DNA of 64,000 bases, taken from positions 39,022,731-39,086,730 of the forward strand of contig OW121821.1 of the NCBI GenBank assembly GCA_933228915.1, in the 5' to 3' direction. Each line of letters starts with the position of its first letter. Position 1 is the stretch's first letter. The DNA is from Telmatherina bonti. Taxonomy: Eukaryota > Chordata > Actinopteri > Atheriniformes > Telmatherinidae. Under the pieces are notes generated by a model. The model was given only the letters and a program-made list of their open reading frames with translations, searched no databases and was not told the DNA's origin. Below are positions 21,360-33,809 of the stretch, piece after piece. Position numbers and translations under genes: made by a program.

Positions 21360-23500
21360 TCAATCTTAAGTTGCAGCATTTCTTTCAAATTAACTGCAAC
21401 TTTTGTCTTTTGTTTACTCTGCTTCATTGTCTCCATCCCATTCATGGTTGCCCTGGAAACCGCATCCTAAGTCACAAACTTGATCACAAACTGATCACTC
21501 CAACACTTGCGGTCGTGTTTTATTTCCTTTTGGGACACCTCCACGGTAATACTTCTTGAATCTGACTGTTGAAATTTGTTTTATTCTCTTCATAAGTATT
21601 TATTAAGACAAATAAAGGTTAAGTTGAGACGCATCACCATTCAGTCTTTAAAACGGGCCGTTTAAAATAATTGGATTGTGTTTCTCAGTCCTCTTCGTCC
21701 GACAGATAACTTCGTTTTTTTTATTTTTGTTAGAGTATTTAATTAATTGGCTGCAACTGGAGTGTGAAGGGTTATGGTTAGGGTAGAAAACATCTACCTT
21801 ATCTTTCACTCAGTCCCTGCTGATAGCATCATTTGAAGTGGCCCTGAATGAGGCGGATACCAAAATATAAATTAGATGCATTCAGAGAGAGCAGACCACC
21901 ACCAATGCATTTTTACATATATATATATATATATATATGAAGAAATTTACCTGAAATCCATCAACAACTTTTTTACCTTTGTTGCTAATAGACACACAGA
22001 CAAATCAATGCTCCCAAATTCTTGACCCTCACGCTGACAGGGATAATTAAATGTAATGGCTTTGCATCTTTGATAGTGAGAAGGCTGATTAGGTGGCCGG
22101 ATGTGAGACCACTCTCTCACATGCACTGGATTAATAAGGTAATAAGGTTTTTGCATCTGGAGAAAATTAGATAGACCCTGAAAGATGCAAGAAGCAGATT
22201 CAAGAGGATGAGGCCGATCATTCTGCACGCTTCAGATATTTCCCTGCTGCAGCATACCTGTCTCAAAATAACGGATGATTGGCTGAATTCTGCTGAAATT
22301 GTCTGTTAAATTTGAATCTGTTTGATTTGTTGTTTGACATGTTGATCTGCTTTTTTATTGTAACAAAAAACACCATAAGCAGAGTTTTAAAAGTGCAATA
22401 AATTGCATGTGAAGAGTGGATTTAGTGACACCTACAGATAAAGTTGTAGATTGCAACCAATTAGATTTCCTCTTCATACTTATTATTTTCTTTGCTCCGA
22501 AACCCAAAATTTCCCCTAAATTAAAATTATATATTTTACTAGTATCTGTAATGTCATGCTAAATCATTGAGTAATATATAAATAAATGTTGCATTTCTCT
22601 TGTCTTTAAGAAGGCACTACCAAACCTCATATTTACAAAGAAACCCTCAATCTTAAAAGATTTTAAAACATTCATTTCCTTTGTACTGCATCAACATGCT
22701 GTCTGCTGCACAGGCGCAAAGGCGTTGAGCTGCAGATCAGATCAGTCGCTGAGCCGACCGGTGGTAGCCTGCTGGCCGGGCCAATCATGGCATTAAAAAC
22801 GTTTACATAATAATAATACACTGCAGTACACAGTGACACCATCAAGTTTTAGGTAGAGACTTGCTTACATGAGCAGGCCATAGATTATGCCAAGACAAAT
22901 AGATTAGCATGGGAGCAGTCTAATATTAGGATTCAAAGAATGATTAGAGGATCCGTGTTATGCAATGATATTAATGAGTCTGTGCGATATGAGACGCTGA
23001 ATACGAGTCCAATGAGACGGCAGAAATTCAACAGTTCTGCTTCTGACATAACTGGAGCCTTCATATGTATCGTCATCATGATTTTCTGTGGCTGTATATT
23101 TAGTTGCACGTCTGTGGTTATAGATTTTTACAGCTTGCAATATATATATAGAAAGTTTGCAATATATAATATGTTTCAAATGTCTGCTGAATTTATCCAT
23201 AAAAACCAAAAGGCAACCGATGCTTCCCAAGAAAGATGCAATTTTTTTTTTATAGTTTTGTATGGAATGGTTTTTTTTTTCATTTCTTTGATTAAATATC
23301 TTAAAAACAGCACATGGAAATGAACCATTTACTTCTCTAATAACTAAACTATGAATGGTTTGTTTGTGACTGTAAAAGATGCTCTTATTTAAACTGATGC
23401 AAAGCCAGCTGTTAAACGAGTCTGTTAAACGAGTCTGCTAAACAAGCAGACTCAAGTTAAAGTAATTCATTACACTACGATGACCACATTTACGAGAGTT
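21360..23500. other. Non-coding region without a recognised gene
   Basis: AT-rich. It contains a short (AT)n run at 21,917-21,938 and a partial hAT-type repeat arm near 22,230-22,262 (TTCCCTGCTGCAGCATACCT). No exon or RNA gene could be supported. Confidence 0.5.
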
Positions 23501-23504
23501 TTAA

Positions 23505-26500
23505 TTCATTTTTAACTCCAAATCAAAGTTAAATCAGCTTTAAAGAGATGAAAAATGATCATTTTAACCCTTAATTTCAAATGAAAATGACATTTCAGAA
23601 TGAAAGTTCATTCTGAGGTAAGTGCCTTGTTTATTCCCATTTTAAATCTGACTTTATTAATTCCTCGATCATGTAAATGTTTATTCTGCTTTAAGTTAAT
23701 TCTGGTCACTCTGTGCATGCTTGTTACCTTGTTCCATCCTGATGATGCACATATTCTTCGCAGTCTTCTGCATCTTCCTTCTCCTTTTCAGCTGCTGAAA
23801 AATGTGAAGTAATATACTCGTGTCAAGCTGCTACTTCAAAATTATTATCAAAATAAAAGCAGAAATGGTATTTATTATCTGGTCTTCCTGTTTATAGCCT
23901 CGTCTTGTCTCGTCTCGTCTTCGTGCTGCTTATCCAGGGTCGGGTCGCAGGGGCAGAAGCCTAAGCAGGGAAGCCCAGACTTCCCTCTCCCCAGCCACAT
24001 TTGCCAACTCTGTGGGGGGGATCCCGAGGCGTTCCCGGGCCAGCCGAGAGATATAATCCCTCCAGCGTGTCCTGGGTCTTCCCCAGGGTCTCCTCCCAGA
24101 GGGATGTGCCTGGAACACCTCACCAGGGAGGCGTCCAGGAGGCATCCTGACCAGATGCCCGAGCCACCTCAACTGGTTCCTCTCGATGCAGAGGAGCAGC
24201 GGCTCTACTCTGATCTCCTCCCGGATGACCGAGCTCCTCACCCTATCTCTAAGGGAGAGGCCGGCTACCCTGCGGAGGAAACTCATTTCAGCCACCAGTA
24301 TACGAGATCTGGTTCTTTCGGTCACGGCCCACAGCTCATGACCATAGGTGAGGGTAGGAACGTAGATCGACTGGTAAATCGAGAGCTTTGCCCTCTGGCT
24401 CAGCTCCTTCTTCACCACGACAGACCGGCACAGAGTCCGCATTACTGCAGACGCCGCACCGATCCGTCTGTCGATCTCACGCTCCATCCTTCCCTCACTC
24501 ATGAACAAGACCCCGAGATATTTAAACTCCTCCACTTGAGGCAGGACCTGACCCCCGACCCGGAGAGGGCAATCCACCCTATTCCGGCTGAGGACCATGG
24601 TCTCAGATTTGGAGGTGCTGATTCTCATCCCAGCCGCTTCACACTCGGCAGCGAATCGCTCAAGTGAGAGCTGGAGATCACGACCAGATGAAGCCAACAG
24701 GACCACGTCATCTGCAAAAAGCAGGGACCCAATCCTGAGGCCACCAAGCCGGATCCCCTAAACAATTCGGATGCACCTAGAAATTCTGTCCATCTAAGTT
24801 ATGAACAGAATCGGTGATAAAGAGCAGCCTTGGCGGAGTCCAATCCTCACTGGAAATGAATCCGACCTACTACCAGCAATGCGGACCAAGCTCTGACACC
24901 TGTCGTACAGGGACCGGACAGCTCGCACAAGGGGGTCCGGTACTCCATACTCCCGGAGTACCCCCCACAGGAGCCCCCGGGGGGACACGGTCAAACGCCT
25001 TCTCCAGGTCCACAAAGCACATGTAGACTGGTTGGGCAAACTCCCATGCCCCCTCCAGGACCCCAAAGAGGGTATAGAGCTGGTCCACTGTTCCGCGGCC
25101 AGGACGAAAACCGCACTGCTCCTCCTCAATCCGAGATTCGACTATCCGGCGGACCTTCCTCTCCAGGACCCCTGAATAGACCTTACCAGGGAGGAGTGTG
25201 ATTCCCCTGTAATTGGAACACACCCTCCGGTCCTCCTTCTTAAAAAGGGGGACCACCACCCCTGTCTGCCAATCCAGCGGCACTGCCCCCGATGTCCACG
25301 CGATGCTGCAGAGGCGTGTCAGCCAGGACAGCCCCACAGCATCCAGAGCCTTAAGGAACTCCGGGCGGATCTCATCCACCCCCGGGGCCTTGCCGCCAAG
25401 GAGTTTTTTGACCACCTCAGCGACTTCAGCCCCAGAGATAGGAGAGTCCACCCCTGAGTCCCCCAGCTCTGTTTCCTCATCGGAAGACGTGTTAGTAGGA
25501 TTGAGGAGGTCTTCGAAGTACTCCTTCCACCGACCCACAACGTCTCGAGTTGAGGTCAGCAGCTCCCATCTCCACTGTACACAGTGTCGATGGAGCACTG
25601 CTTCCCCCTCCTGAGCCGCCGGATGGTGGACCAGAATCGCCTTGAAGCTGTCCGGAAGTCTTTCTCCATGGCCTCGCCGAACTCCTCCCATGCCCGAGTT
25701 TTTGCCTTGGCGACAGCCAAGGCCGCATGCCGCTTAGCCTGTCGGTACCCGTCAGCTGCCTCCGGAGTCCCACAGGCCAAGAAGGCCCGATAGGACTCCT
25801 TCTTCAGCTTGACGGCATCCCTCACTGCTGGTGTCCACCAACGAGTCCTGGGATTACCGCCACGACAGGCACCAACGACCTTATGGCCACAGCTCCGGCT
25901 GGCTGCCTCAGCAATAGAGGTATGGAACACAGTCCATTTGGACTCAATGTCCCCTGCCTCACTCGGGACATGTTCGAAGCTCTGTTGAAGGTGGAAGTTG
26001 AAGCTTGCTCTGACGGGGGACTCAGCCAGACGTTCCCAGCAGACCCTCACAACACGTTTGGGCCTGCCAGCTCTGACCGGCTTCCTCCCCCACCATCTGA
26101 GCCAACTCACCACCAGGTGGTGATCAGTTGACAGCTCCGCCCCCCTCTTCACCCGAGTGTCCAAGGCATGTGGCCGCAGGTCCGACGATACGACTACAAA
26201 ATCAATCATCGAACTGCGGCCCAGGGAATCCTGATGCCAGGTGTACATATGGACACTCTTATGTTGGAACATGGTGTTCGTTATGGACAATCCATGACGA
26301 GCACAGAAGTCCAATAACAAAACACCATTTTGGTTCAGAGAGGGGGGACCATGCCTCCCAATCACTCCTCTCCAGGTCTCACTGTCATTGCCCTATGTTT
26401 ATAGCCAAAAAGAAAATATGCAGGAAGTGGAGGTTGTGTTTTTTCTGGTAGATGTCTGGTACATGTCCAACCGCCAGACCAAACCCCACATTTAAGTCGG

Positions 26501-26630
26501 GTTAACATGTTTTCCATGTTACCTCAATTCAGAATAACTTCCATGTAAATGCAAAGGAGAATACTTTAATTCTGAATTATTTAATTTTGAATAATTAATT
26601 CTGAATTAAAAACGTCATGTAACCGTAATG
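23505..26630. mobile_element. Old miniature element split by the Rex3 insertion
   Basis: The left part (23,505-23,899) and the right part (26,407-26,630) belong to one repeat whose other copy is at 40.48-40.97 kb. Shared blocks include CATGTAAATGTTTATTC, CTGCTTTAAGTTAATTC, GCATGCTTGTTACCTTGT and GAGCTGCTACTTCA-type sequence. The far ends carry related inverted termini of the type GGTTACATGA...TTTTTAAT. Rex3 sits in the middle. Non-coding. Confidence 0.6.
23900..26395 (-). mobile_element. Rex3 (RTE clade) LINE, 5'-truncated 2.5-kb copy
   Basis: Minus-strand retrotransposon bounded by a perfect 11-bp target-site duplication, TGTTTATAGCC (23,889-23,899 and 26,396-26,406). It begins inside the endonuclease domain (SMIDFVVVSSDL..., STDHHLVVSW) and continues into reverse transcriptase (NYRGITLLPGKVYSGVLER, CGFRPGRGTVDQLYTLFGV, CFVDLEKAFDRVP, RQGCSLSPILFI, FADDVVLLASS) and the C-terminal domain ending RPRTRWRDYISRLARERLGI. 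Frame changes near 25.58 and 24.98 kb and two stops before the FADD box inactivate it. The tail is a TCGTC/TCTCG-type simple repeat. Segments at 24,813-24,834 and 25,250-25,270 match, from memory, the conserved RT blocks widely used to recognise Rex3 in fishes. Confidence 0.95.
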
Positions 26631-26711
26631 ACTGGGATTTAACACATCTTTCAGCATTGGTGCTGCTTCTAATATTCATGTTAAACTTGGCAATTTTAAG
26701 CTACAGTACAT

Positions 26712-26960
26712 CACTGAAGCTGCGTTTCCATTTAATTTTTCACAAAATAAAGTGATATTTCTAAGTTTTGACAAACAATGATCACGATTTGCAGGTGTTT
26801 CCACTGATCAGTGTTTAGTGAATAAGCCTCAGTTCTTGTAAAATCTCATCCGGTTGACGAGATTTTATGAGAATTGCAGCTTATGCGAGGTAGCCACGTA
26901 CTGTTAGTTTGGGGTTTTCTACTTGCTACGGAAAATTTCTTACAGCTTTCCGAACTTTTT
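26712..26960. mobile_element. Fragment of the GTTTCCATT-ended miniature element
   Basis: Starts AAGCTGCGTTTCCATTTAAT and continues with CAGGTGTTTCCACTGATCAG, GACGAGATTTTATGAGAATT and TTTGGGGTTTTCTACTTGCT. This is the right half, in reverse orientation, of the repeat at 27.5 and 54.3 kb. Confidence 0.5.
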
Positions 26961-27505
26961 CTCTCTTGTTTTCTTTTCTAAAACTGAATCGTTCTAAAAG
27001 CGTTTGATTGGCTGAGTTCACTGCTGCAATTGTGTTTTTTCCTTGGCAGCCTGAGGAGCTCACATACGATTGGCACTGGAACCAGGAAGTAGTGACCAGC
27101 TACGGAGTGCACTGACATTAACTCCTGACTGGAAAATAGAAAAAGTGGGCAAAAACTTTATGGAGATGTTGGATAGTTTACATAGAATCTTCCTTCCATT
27201 TAGACTGAAAGACTTTTTTACAATAAATGTTTTTACCTTTACTTGCATCACATAGGTGCTTCATGTTTGATTAACATCGTCATGGCAACCAGTTTCAGCA
27301 CATGATTCAGTTTTCTAAGATAAGAAATCCATCTTAAGTCCAGTAGTCATGAAACAGTGAGCTACAAGGCAAACAAAAATATGACTGGGTTGAACAAGGC
27401 CACGTTCCAAAGGAAGCTCATATCATGCTTTTAGTCATTACTCATATCCTCTGACCACAGGTGAGGGCTAAGATGTCAATAAACCTTCGCCTTTTGGCTC
27501 AGATT

Positions 27506-28545
27506 CTCTAGGTGTGTTTCCATTAAAACTAGCAAAAGCTAAATATTGCAATAAAAAAAAAAAAACACTCAAACACCTACATTTAAAAAAAAAAGTCTTA
27601 AATATCGCTAAACATCTTTACGCTCTAAGGTGGTTTTTCAGACGTTTTGATATAGAAACATATCACAAAAGTGTAATATAAACACTTTTATCATATTTTT
27701 GTGTCCCCGGACGTGACATGGAGGTGTCATGTATGGTAAAGATGGCTGGGTGTGGAACAAACAGCGAATTTCAAAGTTTTGGAAAAGAAAATGTGGAAGA
27801 AAAGATTTTAAAAATCCATAGAAAATTCTCCACAGCAAGTAGAAAACCCCAAAATAACGCTACATGTCTACTTTTGCAGAAACTGCAATTTTTATAAAAT
27901 CTTGAGATTTTCCGATAGTTTTTAGGCTAATGCGCTGAACACTGTTCAATGGAAACACCCGCAAATTGTAATTCATTAATTTATTTTCCTAACAGCTTAG
28001 TCCGATTAAGGGTCGTGGGGAAGCTGGCGCCTATCCCAGCAGTCTTTGGGCAAAAGGCAGGGTACACCCTGGACAGCTAAGCCAATCCATCCCAGGGCCA
28101 CACAGACAAACCACCATTCACTCACCCCTATGGGCAATTTAGAGTAACCAATTAACCTAACATGCATGTCTTTGGACGGTGGGAGGAAGCCACGCATACA
28201 CGGGAAGAACATGCTAACTCCACACAGAAAGGCCACTGACCAAACCTCGCCCCACCCAAGGACCAGCAACGTTCAGCTGTGGAAAATTTGCTGCACGTTG
28301 GCATAGTGGTTAGCACTGTGGCCTCCCAGCAAGTAGAAAACCCCAAATAACACTACGTGCTTACTTTGCAGAAACCGCAATTTTTGTAAACTCTCGCAAG
28401 AGTAACGAGATTTTACGAGAGTTGAGGCTAATGCGCCAAACACTGTTCAATGGGAACACCTGCAATCACAATTGTTAGTCAAAATTTAGTATCGCTTTCA
28501 TTTTGGAAAAAAATGCATTAAAACTTAGCTTCTGTCACTGCAACT
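27506..28545. mobile_element. GTTTCCATT-ended miniature element with internal duplication
   Basis: Begins CTAGGTGTGTTTCCATTA and resembles the copy at 54.32-54.87 kb. The block starting GCAAGTAGAAAACCCC occurs twice, at 27,835-27,975 and 28,329-28,470, each running to ...CACTGTTCAATGG(A/G)AACACC. Between the two blocks lies SINE-like sequence. Non-coding. Confidence 0.55.
27975..28328 (-). repeat. Teleost SINE-like repeat with a misoriented tRNA-like head
   Basis: The body is in reverse orientation (GGGTACACCCTGGACAGCTA, GGGCAATTTAGAGTAACCAA, ATGCATGTCTTTGGACGGTG, GGAGGAAGCCACGC, AACTCCACACAGAAAGGCC). A tRNA-like head with an A-box-type TGGCATAGTGGTTAGCACTG follows at 28,300, but in forward orientation, so body and head point opposite ways. 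Normal copies have both in one direction (general knowledge of this repeat). Confidence 0.55.
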
Positions 28546-28584
28546 GATGGGTGCAACATGTACGTAAATCTGTCTGCTCTGCAG

Positions 28585-28685
28585 GTGACATATCAGCTGT
28601 TCCATAAAGTTTCCCCTGAGATCTCTGCTGCTGCATCTCGCTTTGGCGCTTTGGGAAGAAGACAACGGTTTATCTCTGCTCTTTG
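28585..28685 (+). CDS. Candidate 101-nt exon, unknown gene
   Basis: Flanked by a very good acceptor (TCTGCTCTGCAG) and donor (TTTG|GTGAGT). Only one of the three frames is open; it reads VTYQLFHKVSPEIS, then AAASRFGALGRRQRFISAL, with phase 0 at the start and two bases left at the end. Composition and splice signals look like a genuine coding exon. I do not recognise the protein. It cannot be spliced directly to the candidate at 33.7 kb in frame, so at least one exon would be missing. Confidence 0.45.
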
Positions 28686-31013
28686 GTGAGTCCACACACC
28701 ACTTTTAACCCACCTATGAAAAAATGATCAGATAAGTAAAAAATTTTAAGATGAGGTCTTTATTTGTCCCTTTAGCAAAATGTAAATTAAAAATTACATT
28801 CATTTTTTGGAGAAATTTATATTGTATTACCATGTGTATATAAGATTATTTTATAGTGTAAACTTCTGCTTCCTGGTTTTCATTAAGGGACAGAAGACAA
28901 AATTCATATTGTTTTCCATATTTTGAGCAAAGTTTGTACCATAAAGTGACACAAATGTCTCAGAAACTGTATGTATCATGTATGACATGCACGGTTCTTG
29001 TGGGTTAAATTCATAAGTATTGAATAATATTGAGGTGAAGCTCTGTTGTACAAGTACTTACTTTCTCTCTCAAGCCATTTCTAACAAAACAGCCTTGAAT
29101 AGTAATTTTATGTACTAAATTGTTTTATGCAGCACTGCAACTGCACGGATTAATGAAAAGTATGTCGGATAAGCTTAAAGCAGGATGTTGTTTTTCCTGG
29201 TGCAAACTACAGTACCCCTTCACACCTCAATGTTTTTTCAACAAAACAAAAAAATTAAAAAATTTTAAAAAAATACCAGAATGAAATACAGTAAAATTAA
29301 ATAGATTGAGCAATTAAATTAAATAAATAAACCATAGATAAATAAGACAGATAATAAGTAAATAAATGAATAAAAGATTGTAGTTTGATAAAAAGAAAAG
29401 TAATTAAACTAAGAAAATTTTTGGCTCTTTAGGGGTTTTAACACTGTCTGCTGACCAAGCAGTTCTCATATGAAAATAAATAAATCATCTTAGTGTGTTG
29501 ACACTGAGAGGGCTTCTTTGCCCTGACTGAACCCTTTGGCTTTCCCTGACCAGACACATCAGTGGAGGGAACTGCTTATTTATCAGGGACCGATTAAAGC
29601 ACTAAAGCCTTGTACTTGTTGACCTTATAAGATTTGCATATAAGCCTCCTGGTTGGTTTGAATTATGTCTTTTATGTTTATGCTTCATTTCTCCAAAGAT
29701 GGTCAAACACTGGCTGGGCTGCAGGTCAAAGAATAAAACTGTAAAGGCTTCACATAGCTTCGACACATACCTGAAACACTTAATATACAGTTGCAATGAA
29801 AGTCATATCTTCTCGTACCTTATTGACAACGGCAGTGATATCGATAAGCCTATTAACTTGTGCAATCACAGCGTCTGCATTATTTAGCCAGCTTTGGCTA
29901 CAACAACCGTGCTTCTTCTGTCCTATGTTCTGAAGACTTTATATGTTTCCGCTTAAAGGTTACTTTTATTGCAAGAAGCGTGCAGCTCTAGATCAATGCT
30001 TATGATTGGTCACATTTCTGGATGAGCAAAGAAACTCTACTTTTAAAATTCTCATTGGTATGATTGTGGATCCACTTAGCAGGATAATGGAAGCACAGGT
30101 ATTTAGGGTATGTTTGTTGGAGCTTATTTAAACATACTAATGCTTTCCTGTTAGCTTATGAGTAGACATACTATAAACAATTAAACAGGATATATATGTT
30201 TTTACACGTGTGGAAGTTTCTTTAACAAAATGATATATTTTTGCTGCATCATTTGGTTTATGTATGTAAAGTTTACAAATGAAGAACCTCACTCTTAAAA
30301 ACCACCAGGACGTTTTCTGAAATGCAACAAGAAAAGTTTGTAAATCGCTTAAATTTTCAATTAACATTGACAATCATAAAGCAAATTATCTTCTGTATTG
30401 TATGTAGAAGGTATAAAGAAAGCTAGAATACAATTTTTGCACCATAATTAGAAGGCAAAAAAAAAAAAAGTCAGGAAAGTAGTTAGCAGTGACAAGTAAG
30501 GGTGTCAGGATTGGGTATAAAAGGAGACTCGGATAAAGGGTTGCTATTTCTAATCAAAGATGGGTCATCTGGGACTGTTTTCTTCAAAAACTCCATCTAT
30601 AAATACTGACTGTTTAATAAACTATATCAGCAGTTTCTGAAATACTAAGACTAAACAGTGATGCCACGTTTAAAGTAATTTTAATCCTCTTTCTTTCTCA
30701 TTTTGATGTTTAAGTTCAGCAAGTCTTGCCCAGGTCAAACATAGCAAGTTGCTGCCACGTGATTGGCTGATTGGCCATTCGTGTTAACAAAATATTTATC
30801 AGATGTTTTGATTTGTTTATTTGCGTAGATTTATTCTAGGACATAAACACACTCCAGTGTTTTCTAAACTGTTTTGTCTCTGTTGTTTGATCACCGCTCA
30901 GCTAAAACACGCCTGACATGTTTGGGAACACGCTCCTGTTATCAGCATTCACACATTACAACACACACCTCATTACATCACTGCCCTCTGTAACCTCACT
31001 CATATGAAAGAGG

Positions 31014-31015
<2 letters not shown>

Positions 31016-31052
<37 letters not shown>
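31016..31052. repeat. (CA)n microsatellite
   Basis: About 18 uninterrupted CA units. Confidence 0.98.
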
Positions 31053-31056
<4 letters not shown>

Positions 31057-31192
31057 GAGTGTTACCATGGATCATGAAGGAAACTCAAGGAGGAGTGTAG
31101 AGTGGACTATAGGGTGGGTCGGAGGTTAAATCTGATCTGGCCAATGCTGACGATGGCAGTGTGGCTGCATCCACACATCAGCCTTGCATCAG

Positions 31193-31194
<2 letters not shown>

Positions 31195-31260
<66 letters not shown>
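31195..31260. repeat. (GT)n microsatellite
   Basis: About 32 GT units, interrupted once near the left end. Together with the CA tract 143 bp away it could form a hairpin in single-stranded DNA. Confidence 0.98.
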
Positions 31261-31262
<2 letters not shown>

Positions 31263-33706
31263 ATAACAGCGTGATAAAGCTGCCTTTGGGATCTGACTGT
31301 GGCCATTGAGCCGCTTACCTGTGTGTCAGATGGAAAGCTCTGGGAGCAGATCATCTTCCACATCATCATCATCTCTTGAGTAGAGAACGCAGTCTGTCGA
31401 CAGCCTGTCCCTTCTTTACGTTTTATTTCCGTTTTAAAACGATTTCATTGCTGATTTGAAATATTCAGAACAAATAAATAGCTAATTAGATAAAGTTAGT
31501 ATAGATTAAAAGAGAGCTAAAATTAATAAAGTAACAAAGAGTTGAAAATAAATGATAATGAGTTGCTTGATGTCAGTCGTCCTCTCAGAGATCTGGTCCA
31601 ATGTCACAAAATGCATTTTTACTTTTGTGTGGCAGCCATTAGTCAATCTGTAACATAAAAACTATAATGTACATCGCAAGTAAACTATAAATTAAACAAG
31701 ATATGTAATATATAATATTTATTACCCTCTCTTAGATTATTTTGCTTTGGGGTTACATGTGAGCCGCACTGTAACTGTAACTGTAAAGCTATTAAACAAT
31801 AACTCATCAGCAGCTACTTTAGCAAGGATAGTTAGATTCTTTGCAGCTCCATATTATGATAAAGTGTATAACTTACCCACCAGACAAGTATGCAGGACAT
31901 TTTAGGCATGTTTTGCAATGCCTGTGTGGAGATTTGTGTGTATTATCTGCATAAATATTTTTTAAAGTAACATTTTGAGTAATAACCTAAGGAAATCCAG
32001 CAGATTGCATGTTTTATGAAGTATATTACTGTTCATCCCTGATGTTCGTATCTCCTTTTGGTATTAAATCAAAGTGGAGGCCTGTGAAAGTGTCATAAAA
32101 TCTGTTGATTTGTGTTCTGAGACTTTAATCTTTTTGAAATTTACACGGATATGTGGGAAAAAAAAGTACAGTCCAACTCCATTTACCGAATTATTACAAA
32201 AGGAAGTGGTGCTTTGTAGTCGTGACTGACAGGGGGAGTAAAAATATATAAATCTGAATCAACAAATTGATCATGTGATCAATGAGTCAATGACGTCGAT
32301 AAAAAATGGAAACATCATTAAAAAATAGATGGAATGTACTTTATCGAATATACTTTTATATTGAAAATGCATTTTGAGATCCCCTTGCGCAATTCCCGTT
32401 TAATACTTGTCTGTCTATAAGAACTTATTTATTTATATTAATTAATCAATGCAAAGCTCAGTGATTAAAATGTTACATGATATTCTAGTTGCTTTTTATG
32501 ATATTTTTGTGACATTTGATTTGAACATCGATAACTTGTGATATTCTTTCAATTGAGGGATCTAGAATCCATTTTAATCAAAATAGGATTGTGACTGAAT
32601 TTTAAATATCGGCAAAGATCAAAATACAATCCATTAAATTTATACAATATTGTATCATAGTAAAAACTGCTGATGTACGTCCGAAGTTGTGACTGTGGAA
32701 CATGAAAGTCATTTTAGCCCAGTTTGTTTTGTTTTGTCTTATTTTTCAGACCACTTACTCAGCAACAGATTCTTTGCAGCCCAGTATGGTCTTTCTTTTC
32801 TTTTTGTAGCTTGTTTTACACATTTACAGCAGATTTTGTCTTCATCAGGGACTTTTATATTTTAAGTTTCTAACAAAGCAGATTTTTCTGAACATGATGG
32901 TTTGATACAAAGAACATGTTTCTTTGTTTTCATTTAAATGATTTAGAACTATGGGGCGGCATTAGGGTTATTCTGTCCTCAAGTTTCATTTTTGTTTATT
33001 TATTTCAGAAGAATTTTAGGAAGTCCTGAAAATTCTTAAAATATTGACAGCATGGTCCAGGAGAACCGTCCCAATCCAGTCACTGAAGGGTTCTTACAGA
33101 TGCTGTGCTGTAAACTGTTAGCATAAATCTGGCTGTCTGTCCAGCTCTTTCTCTCTGTCCTGACCTAGATCTCTGACAGTAAACAGCTGCTTCCTAAAGC
33201 AACGTCGTGCTGCCATCAGCAGAACGGCCTGGAGAGATAAATGTCAGATTGGAGCTCAGCTGAGCCTCTTGATGCAGCTCAGGGCCCTGCGGTTTGTTTA
33301 GGAGATCCACAGACACTTAGCAGCCAACTGTTGCTGCTGCCGCCAGCATTGTCTGAGTTTTTCTGTTGGATTCTGTTGTTTTTGCTTTAATTATCACTGT
33401 CTGCATCCAAAGCATACAATAGAGACCAAAACAAAACAAAAAAAAAAGAAGAAGAATTTTAAAACTGTCTGAATAAAAAGGGGGCCTCATTTCTGCTTCA
33501 GTGAATCACAAATGAAGGGAATATCCCCCCCAAAAAAGTTGTGAGGGTAAAATGCATCAACTGGATACTGAGGAGTTTTTCAGTGTCCTCATTAAGCTAA
33601 TTAGACAGGCACAAATACAATTTAAACTCATTTTCTTTTATCTATTTTCCTCTTCTTTGGAATGCTGAATGAGCTGTCCGCGTAAATCATTATTCCCTTC
33701 TTCCAG

Positions 33707-33807
33707 GTGCACTTACACTGTGCCATGAAGCAAAACTTCACTGTAACAAGATGCTCCAAGCCAGAGAAGAAATGTTGTGTTTCTCAGAAGAGTACCAACA
33801 GCTCCAG
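33707..33807 (+). CDS. Candidate 101-nt exon, unknown gene
   Basis: Acceptor CCCTTCTTCCAG and donor CCAG|GTATGTGT flank 101 bases. In one open frame it reads ALTLCHEAKLHCNKM, then LQAREEMLCFSEEYQQLQ, charged and helix-like as in a coiled coil, starting two bases into a codon and ending in phase 0. A second frame is also open but looks less protein-like. The product is not recognised. Confidence 0.45.
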
Positions 33808-33809
33808 GT

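Larger units (their letters stand above)
28690..33700. other. Non-coding region, possible intron
   Basis: AT-rich sequence between two plus-strand candidate exons. Apart from the two CA/GT microsatellites near 31.0-31.3 kb, I see no gene, RNA or structured element. A TTTTTCAG at 32,742-32,749 followed by a short open stretch was considered too weak. Confidence 0.5.

Noticed and set aside
24104..24667. 187-codon plus-strand reading frame
   Set aside because: It is the reverse strand of the Rex3 C-terminal domain. The GC-rich element leaves antisense frames open by chance.
32742..32790. Possible exon after TTTTTCAG
   Set aside because: The donor is poor and no frame gives a convincing peptide of useful length.
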